The position numbers were made by a program, and so were the translations under genes. From the NCBI GenBank assembly GCA_900128395.1, contig LT649856.1, forward strand, positions 1 through 12,409: DNA of 12,409 bases, written 5' to 3'. Origin of the DNA: Stramenopiles sp. TOSAG23-2 (taxonomy: Eukaryota; Sar). The notes beneath the pieces were generated by a model. The model made no database searches and was not told the DNA's origin. It saw only the letters and a list, made by a program, of their open reading frames with translations. Below are positions 8,063 through 12,409 of this stretch, in pieces (the first letter of the stretch is position 1; each line of letters begins with the position of its first letter).

Positions 8063-8468
8063 TGTTATATTAATATATATTATTAATATCTAATATATGT
8101 ATAGGTATGGAAAATTATTTTACAAAAACAAATACTTTAAACTACTATATTTTAAACGAATCAATAACAAATCCCCAGTTCTTCTTATCATTTTTTTCTT
8201 CAATTTATTTAATCTATGTACATTATCCTTCCGTAACATATATGCCATCGATATATTTGTTTTTGTCTTTACCTGTATTTTCTCAACCGTAATTTATTTA
8301 TTATTATTTATTATAATATTAAGGTATTAATCATTTGTTAATTACAATTTCAACGACAATGTGGATATTATTAATAAGTTCTCATATACAGGGTTCATAT
8401 TTTTCTAAATTTATTACTACCAGAGTATATATTTTTATAATGCCTCCTCTCACATCCTCTTTTACTCA
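8063..8468. other. Tandem spacer: promoter of the large gene and 3' flank of the riboflavin transporter gene
   Basis: This 406-bp spacer lies between two minus-strand genes. It should hold the transporter's 3' UTR (right side) and the large gene's promoter and 5' UTR (left side). It is AT-rich and dominated by short A/T words. TTTATT words near 8290-8310 would read AATAAA on the coding strand and are candidate polyadenylation signals for the transporter. Small open frames here look like chance products of composition. Unlike the other 3' flanks in this window, it lacks the TACGA/TCGTA hairpins. Confidence 0.5.
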
Positions 8469-9911
8469 TCATGCTTTCTTAAATAAACCCATTTGAACGA
8501 TGATAAAGGTAATGACACTGCCAGACAATGCACCAGCTTGATTCGATAAACCTGCCCAAGAGGATAATATTTTACTATCAGAAACAGATTGAAATACTTC
8601 CGTGACTATGAATCCATGAACGAATGACAATAGAAACATTAACAAAAATGATATTGGCAATTGTACAATTGGTTCTGAATCAAAACGTTGCAAAGAGCAA
8701 ATAACAATTAAATAAATAAATAAAGCTGTTTGGATGGTATTCAATACAGCAAAATTGCGATACGACCAAACTGATGTCAATATTCTACCACCAATGCTAC
8801 CCGTTAGAAAGAAAAATGTCATCCAAAACGATGCCCCTGTTTTTTTCAAGGAGGATGGTATCAAATATGGTAAAATAGATGGTACGCCAAACTCAGTTAA
8901 ACATGATATGTAAATTGCTATGAATGGAGATGGCCGTGACATAATATTTTCTTTAAATCCTTTAATAACGGGATTTACCAATGCATCGAATATACTTTTA
9001 AAACATGATCGATTTGATACCACTAATTTATCATAATTGTCATTCCAAGCTGCTGTACTTGCATTGCTACTACTTCTACGCATTAATAAATTTAATTCAT
9101 CATCAGCATCATCTTCAAATCTAATAATTTCATCTGGATCATCTTCTTCTAATAAACTACTTTTTAACATGGAATTATTAGTGTTACTATTGATGGAACG
9201 CAATTTTGTTTTTGCAGTAAAGTAGCCTATGAGACTAAAGAAAATGACAATTGACAAGCAAATAAAATATATTGATGGTGGATAACGAACTGGTGGCTTA
9301 TTTGCGCCTTGTGCTATTCCTAATGACAAACCAATTAAACCAGTTGCACCTATCCCAGTGCTTAACGCCGTAATTGCTGTGCTACCATATTGACTTGAAA
9401 AAGCAAAATAGCACATCATTGAAGTGCTACCCCCAACACCACTAAAAAAGCAACCAATCAAGAACAATATGCTTGAATTATTAACGATTTTGTTGTATGT
9501 AAATGCTAGAAAAAGTGCAGTAAAAATATCGAATAAAATAACAAATGCCACAATCCCATTAATATTTTTATCCAAAAATTTTGAGAAATAAACAACCAAA
9601 ATAAATGGTACAATATTGCCCATTTCAATAGCCAAATCACTAGCTGCAAATATTTTCTTACCTTCTGGAGCTGTTTTGGCTAATACATTGCACTCTGTAA
9701 AAATTCCAGTAACCAACAACCAGCTCGAAATACCTATTAAAAAAAACGAAATGAGTGTTGGGATTTTTTTTTTAAACGAAGAACTTCTTCCATTACCGCC
9801 TTCTAATAAAGGATTTCCTGAATAATTATTTTTATCCAACGGATCAAACGGAGACGTTGGATCTAAAAACGATGTTTTTGATGGGGATGATGATGATGAT
9901 GTAATTGACAT
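8469..9911 (-). CDS. SLC52/RFVT-type riboflavin transporter
   Basis: 480 residues. The first Met is preceded by an in-frame TAA (9915-9917) and the stop is TGA. About 11 hydrophobic segments are visible (roughly 50-70, 97-112, 118-138, 147-170, 176-200, 211-233, 328-350, 360-378, 386-406, 416-438, 452-476), with a long acidic loop at 234-323 between the sixth and seventh. Three stretches match the SLC52 riboflavin transporter pattern as I know it: SSWLLVTGIFTE with MGNIVPF in the first two helices, then STAITALSTGIGATGLIGLS ending LGIAQG, and finally WAGLSNQAGALSGSVITFII at the C-terminus. Animal members import riboflavin across the plasma membrane and are of similar length. The Ser-rich N-tail (NPLLEG) and the loop (SSLLEEDD and DELNLL) contain dileucine-like sorting motifs, which suggests endosomal or lysosomal traffic. 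The family is fairly secure; substrate identity is inferred. It is divergent from the VHS-GAT gene. Confidence 0.85.
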   Translation of the reverse strand: MSITSSSSSPSKTSFLDPTSPFDPLDKNNYSGNPLLEGGNGRSSSFKKKIPTLISFFLIGISSWLLVTGIFTECNVLAKTAPEGKKIFAASDLAIEMGNIVPFILVVYFSKFLDKNINGIVAFVILFDIFTALFLAFTYNKIVNNSSILFLIGCFFSGVGGSTSMMCYFAFSSQYGSTAITALSTGIGATGLIGLSLGIAQGANKPPVRYPPSIYFICLSIVIFFSLIGYFTAKTKLRSINSNTNNSMLKSSLLEEDDPDEIIRFEDDADDELNLLMRRSSSNASTAAWNDNYDKLVVSNRSCFKSIFDALVNPVIKGFKENIMSRPSPFIAIYISCLTEFGVPSILPYLIPSSLKKTGASFWMTFFFLTGSIGGRILTSVWSYRNFAVLNTIQTALFIYLIVICSLQRFDSEPIVQLPISFLLMFLLSFVHGFIVTEVFQSVSDSKILSSWAGLSNQAGALSGSVITFIIVQMGLFKKA

Positions 9912-9994
9912 AGTTTATTGTTCTTATATATATATTAATCTCTCTCTCTTTCTCGTATTACATATATTAGATTTATATGCAGATATTGTCTCTG

Positions 9995-10011
9995 TATATA
10001 TATATATATAT
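9995..10011. repeat. (TA)n microsatellite
   Basis: A pure TA dinucleotide run lies about 85 bp upstream of the transporter start codon, inside its presumed promoter or leader. Confidence 0.85.
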
Positions 10012-10050
10012 GTACATTATTATTTCTTACACGTATATATATTATATTAT

Positions 10051-10076
10051 ACATCACAGTACTAATACTGTGGTGT
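10051..10076. other. 11-bp stem, 4-nt loop inverted repeat in the divergent promoter
   Basis: ACATCACAGTA (10051-10061) pairs with TACTGTGGTGT (10066-10076) around CTAA, with a single G-T wobble. Its GC content is higher than its surroundings. It could be a dyad-symmetric transcription factor site or an RNA stem-loop if it lies within a leader. Confidence 0.5.
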
Positions 10077-10399
10077 GCCTATATGCCTGGATATTATTAT
10101 AAATCGAATACAAAACGGGGTTCTTTTTAAGTGGTTCTTATACTTGGTACTATTCCCACCCCTCAAAAAATATTGTAGCCCTTATTCCTATGCTATAATG
10201 ACACACAGGCAGGTGGTATTACACAGTACTCTGTAGGTGATAAGATATTTACTATACACACACTATTAGCTATTAGCTGATTAGATAGGCAGGATTATTA
10301 TTATTTTACTATTATCAGATTACATTACAAGTAGCACATTATTACTATATACCTGGTACGTATTATTATTAATAATAATTACCCAAAAAAAAACCAAAA

Positions 10400-10423
10400 T
10401 TATTAATTATTATTATTATTATA
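10400..10423. repeat. (ATT)n microsatellite
   Basis: A slightly interrupted run of ATT units follows two short A tracts (10385-10393). Confidence 0.75.
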
Positions 10424-10487
10424 GATTAAAAGATTGATGTATTAAATATAGATAAGTTGAAATATAAGATAGATAGGAGTATGAATG

Positions 10488-10511
10488 ATATATATATATA
10501 TATATATATAT
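10488..10511. repeat. (AT)12 microsatellite
   Basis: An uninterrupted AT run ends 55 bp before the VHS-GAT start codon and probably lies in its core promoter or 5' UTR. Confidence 0.9.
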
Positions 10512-10566
10512 TGTGATTCGTAATTTCTATATTATTGTGTTATATATATTTTGAGGAGTATAAAAA

Positions 10567-12057
10567 ATGGCTTCGTTTACCTCAATGTTTTCAACACCTT
10601 CACCGCATCAAGATGTAGTGGATAGTGCGACATCTGAACTGTTAATGAGTCAAGATTGGACGAAAACTTTTGAAATTATTGACATTATAAACCGAGATCC
10701 ATCATGCTGCGCAGACATGATTAAAGCCTTGAAAAAGCGCATTGATTCAAGAAACACTTTGATCATTGTTAGAACTTTACAGTTAATAGATGCATTAATC
10801 AAAAACTGCAGCTTTGAACTTCATAAAGCTATGTCTGATAAATGGTATTCATTATTGGAAAAGCTTGCACTTGGTCGAAGGGGACCTGAAGCACAAAACG
10901 AGGCTTTATTATTGATTCAGCGTTGTGGTAAAGCATTTAAAGGTATGCAACGCGAAGCACCGATGTTTTATCGATTGTATGATAGTTTACGAAAAGATCG
11001 AACGCGTTTTCCAGAAGATGATGAAGCGACAAATAGTGCTATGTTGGCCCCACCAAAGGCTGTCATTGCAGAAGCACAAAGAGAACGTCAGATTGCTGCG
11101 AAACAAAAAAAACAACAAAAAATCAAAGAATTCCATAACAAAAAAGTTGCGGCATCTGACAAGCGCAAGCAAGCAAACACCAGACATAATGCGTTGGCAA
11201 AGTTGCATAAAGAGCTTAAAATGGTTGAAGAAAGAGCAACAAGATTTAAGACTTTGAAATTAGCGCCTGGAAGTGATGTATATTTAGACGAAGTGGATTT
11301 TTTAGAACAATGTCATATTCGTTTGCAAGAACTTATTGGTTCTATATCTCAATTTGCATTTGACGAAACATTGCTCTCACGTATATTGAATATAAATGAC
11401 ACTGTTGGGGAAGCCTTAGCATCCGTTAAGAGTAACAATAGTAGTACTAGCAGTAAAAGTAGCAGCAATAAGAATAGTAAAAGCAACGTCGCCAAGAATA
11501 ATGATAATGTTACAAACGATCTCTTAGATCTATCTGATATGGATATTGGAACACGAAAAATATCAACATCATCCAAAGTTGTTAATAATAACAACAACAA
11601 CAACAATATGGCTATTTTAGGCAACAACAATATAAACATAAGCAATAACAACAATACGACAAATAATAATGATAATAACAATGCCATAAATATAAGCAAC
11701 GATAAGAATGAAGAATCAGACAATTTAAAATCCACAAATACTTCAGACAACCCGTTTGATATATTTGGCACAACGTCGACTTATGGTGTCACTAATAATA
11801 ATAGTAACCACGTGATGAACAATAACAACAATAATGGCAATAATAGTAACAATAATGGAACTCAAATAAAACCTCCAATAACACAACAAGTGAATAAGTC
11901 AAACGATGATTTATTAGATGATTTTTTTAGTGGAAACGATAATAATTCTGGTGGTGCAATTCCATTGCCATCAAGCGATAATAATATTCAAAAACAGCAG
12001 CAACCATTGGAGAAGAAAAAAACAGGGGATGATTTGTTGGACGAGTTCTTTTCATAG
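10567..12057 (+). CDS. VHS-GAT domain protein (TOM1/TOL/GGA-like vesicle sorting adaptor)
   Basis: 496 residues. An in-frame TAA lies 4 nt upstream (10561-10563) and the stop is TAG. Residues 10-150 form a VHS domain: a helical superhelix with SELLMSQDWTKTFEIIDIIN, ALKKRIDSRNTLIIVRTLQL, IDALIKNCSFELHKAMSD and EALLLIQRCGKAF. A basic helix (165-205) links it to a GAT domain (about 205-290) with LEQCHIRLQELIGSI and the typical ending DETLLSRILNINDTVGEAL. Such proteins bind ubiquitin through VHS and GAT and pass ubiquitylated cargo to ESCRT or clathrin carriers at the trans-Golgi and endosomes. The rest (290-496) is Asn/Ser-rich and disordered. It carries probable short docking motifs: a clathrin-box-like LLDLSD (319-324), NPFD (395-398, an EH-domain type), and twin DDLLDDFFS/DDLLDEFFS near 447-455 and at the extreme C-terminus. 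No GAE ear is present, so TOM1/TOL-like fits better than GGA. Confidence 0.92.
   Translation: MASFTSMFSTPSPHQDVVDSATSELLMSQDWTKTFEIIDIINRDPSCCADMIKALKKRIDSRNTLIIVRTLQLIDALIKNCSFELHKAMSDKWYSLLEKLALGRRGPEAQNEALLLIQRCGKAFKGMQREAPMFYRLYDSLRKDRTRFPEDDEATNSAMLAPPKAVIAEAQRERQIAAKQKKQQKIKEFHNKKVAASDKRKQANTRHNALAKLHKELKMVEERATRFKTLKLAPGSDVYLDEVDFLEQCHIRLQELIGSISQFAFDETLLSRILNINDTVGEALASVKSNNSSTSSKSSSNKNSKSNVAKNNDNVTNDLLDLSDMDIGTRKISTSSKVVNNNNNNNNMAILGNNNINISNNNNTTNNNDNNNAINISNDKNEESDNLKSTNTSDNPFDIFGTTSTYGVTNNNSNHVMNNNNNNGNNSNNNGTQIKPPITQQVNKSNDDLLDDFFSGNDNNSGGAIPLPSSDNNIQKQQQPLEKKKTGDDLLDEFFS
11434..11916 (+). repeat. Asn/Ser low-complexity coding repeat
   Basis: Mixed AAC, AAT and AGT/AGC codons encode poly-Asn and Asn/Ser tracts over about 160 residues of the adaptor's tail, for example seven to eight Asn in a row near residues 340-347. 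The codons are mixed rather than pure, which suggests protein-level tolerance or selection in addition to DNA slippage. The complementary strand reads as a false Leu-rich frame. Confidence 0.85.
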
Positions 12058-12064
12058 TACTGTT

Positions 12065-12093
12065 CGTATGATATCATAGGAATATATCATACG
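12065..12093 (+). other. 3' UTR hairpin of the VHS-GAT gene
   Basis: CGTATGATAT (12065-12074) and ATATCATACG (12084-12093) form a perfect 10-bp stem with a 9-nt loop. It begins 8 nt after the stop codon and lies just before AATAAA (12098-12103). The same decamer occurs in the 3' flanks of two other genes in this window. It could be a 3'-end processing or stability element. Confidence 0.5.
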
Positions 12094-12097
12094 TCAT

Positions 12098-12103
12098 AAT
12101 AAA
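12098..12103 (+). terminator. Candidate polyadenylation signal AATAAA of the VHS-GAT gene
   Basis: AATAAA lies 40 nt after the TAG stop, directly behind the 10-bp hairpin. In DNA this AT-rich the hexamer occurs often by chance, so only its position favours it. Confidence 0.3.
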
Positions 12104-12278
12104 TTATTTAAAAAGTAATGGTACTTCTCGAGGTATGATGTATACGAACACTTCCTTAATAATGTATATATATATTAAATATATATGCTTGTAGAGTATT
12201 AGTTTGCAGAGGTGCATTAGAGCTTTACTATAGTAGGATAGATTATTATTTTTGCGATTGAGTATTGAGCATCATATT

Positions 12279-12403
12279 ACTTAACACGAGAAGTGAAAAA
12301 TGATTATATTTAAATATTTATTAAATTATTTATTTAAAATGATGATATTATCAGTGATGGTTAAAATCTAAGTTATAATAATTTTACACTTCTCGTGTTA
12401 AGT
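12279..12403. mobile_element. 125-bp foldback (MITE-like) element with TTAA near both ends
   Basis: The arms 12279-12308 and 12374-12403 are inverted copies matching at 28 of 30 positions. The outer 17 bp (ACTTAACACGAGAAGTG) are perfect. The core between them is about 65 bp of AT-rich sequence with no coding potential. A TTAA sits symmetrically at 12281-12284 and 12398-12401. If those are target duplications, the element proper is 113 bp with CACGAGAAGTG termini, the layout of a non-autonomous TTAA (piggyBac-type) element. Alternatively it is a long RNA or DNA hairpin at the 3' end of a transcript. The right end lies 6 bp from the window edge, so outer flanks cannot be fully compared. The inverted repeat is certain; the mobile-element reading is inference. 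Confidence 0.5.
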
Positions 12404-12409
12404 CTTGTG

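Larger units (their letters stand above)
9912..10566. promoter_or_regulatory. Divergent promoter region between the riboflavin transporter and VHS-GAT genes
   Basis: This 655-bp gene-free spacer must drive both flanking genes. Left to right it holds a TC-rich tract (9940-9955), a (TA)n tract (9995-10011), a strong hairpin (10051-10076) and a less AT-biased middle (10070-10250) with CACAGTACT repeated (10055-10063, and again near 10221). It then holds (ATT)n (10400-10423) and (AT)12 (10488-10511). TATAAAAA at 10559-10566 touches the right gene's ATG and is too close to act as its TATA box unless the leader is extremely short. No RNA gene is visible. Confidence 0.55.

Noticed and set aside
8097-8330. 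Small hydrophobic open frames in the spacer left of the transporter gene
   Set aside because: Two overlapping frames of the same AT-rich stretch are both Phe/Tyr/Ile/Leu-rich, as chance translation of A/T sequence gives. Neither has a recognisable domain, and the spacer is needed for the flanking genes' control regions.
10552-10566. AGGAG about 9 nt before ATG, resembling a bacterial ribosome binding site
   Set aside because: The gene encodes a purely eukaryotic VHS-GAT protein, and none of the other starts has such a site, so this is coincidence.
10559-10566. TATAAAAA as a TATA box for the VHS-GAT gene
   Set aside because: It touches the start codon, leaving no room for a transcription start and leader. 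The word is expected by chance at this composition.
11349-11771. 140-residue Leu-rich minus-strand frame resembling a membrane protein
   Set aside because: It is the complement of the AAC/AAT/AGT repeats coding Asn and Ser in the VHS-GAT tail. Poly-Leu is an automatic by-product.
369-12057. Giant-virus or bacterial origin suggested by compact intronless genes
   Set aside because: A VHS-GAT adaptor, a type II Golgi glycosyltransferase and an SLC52 transporter are host-type eukaryotic genes. Spacers of 300-670 bp full of microsatellites do not fit a bacterial or densely packed viral genome, and no viral hallmark gene is present.
1-12409. tRNA, rRNA or CRISPR loci
   Set aside because: No T-loop plus acceptor-stem arrangement, no rRNA-like conserved stretch and no regularly spaced repeats were seen in the gene-free segments.

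Overview
The window looks like nuclear DNA from a compact, AT-rich microbial eukaryote. Five long, apparently intronless genes fill most of it, separated by very AT-rich spacers full of (AT)n and (ATT)n microsatellites. The protein types are eukaryotic: a VHS-GAT sorting adaptor, a type II exostosin-family (GT47) glycosyltransferase and an SLC52-type riboflavin transporter. All three stop codons are used (three TAA, one TGA, one TAG), so the code looks standard. The N-terminal module of the first gene resembles proteins I associate with diatoms, haptophytes and other ochrophyte-type algae. A photosynthetic or heterotrophic stramenopile is therefore my best guess, at low confidence.

Layout from left to right. 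Bases 1-169 are clearly richer in G+C (about 47% by hand count) than the rest. On the minus strand they carry an open, Met-less fragment resembling the endonuclease part of a retroelement protein, running off the left edge. Next come an (AT)n tract and a short hairpin-rich 3' flank. Gene 1 (minus, 369-2141) is a basic, probably nuclear protein with a Tudor-like C-terminus. A 671-bp divergent promoter region separates it from gene 2 (plus, 2813-4399), the exostosin-type glycosyltransferase. Gene 2 converges on gene 3 (minus, 4718-8062) across a 318-bp spacer that must hold both 3' ends. Gene 3 is a large, highly charged protein with a central beta-trefoil/MIR-like region and a C-terminal coiled coil. 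Gene 4 (minus, 8469-9911), the riboflavin transporter, lies upstream of gene 3 in the same orientation. A second divergent promoter region (655 bp) leads to gene 5 (plus, 10567-12057), the VHS-GAT adaptor with a long Asn-rich tail. The last 350 bp hold its 3' flank and, at the right edge, a 125-bp foldback element with nearly perfect 30-bp arms.

The genes do not form an obvious pathway. There is a loose membrane-traffic and cell-surface theme: a Golgi glycosyltransferase, a plasma or endosomal membrane transporter carrying dileucine-like motifs, and an adaptor of the class that sorts such cargo. Adjacency in a eukaryote is weak evidence of shared function. The best leads for novelty are gene 3's four-fold repeated trefoil-like region, gene 1's domain combination, the TTAA-bounded foldback at the right edge, and a palindromic decamer recurring in the 3' flanks of three genes.
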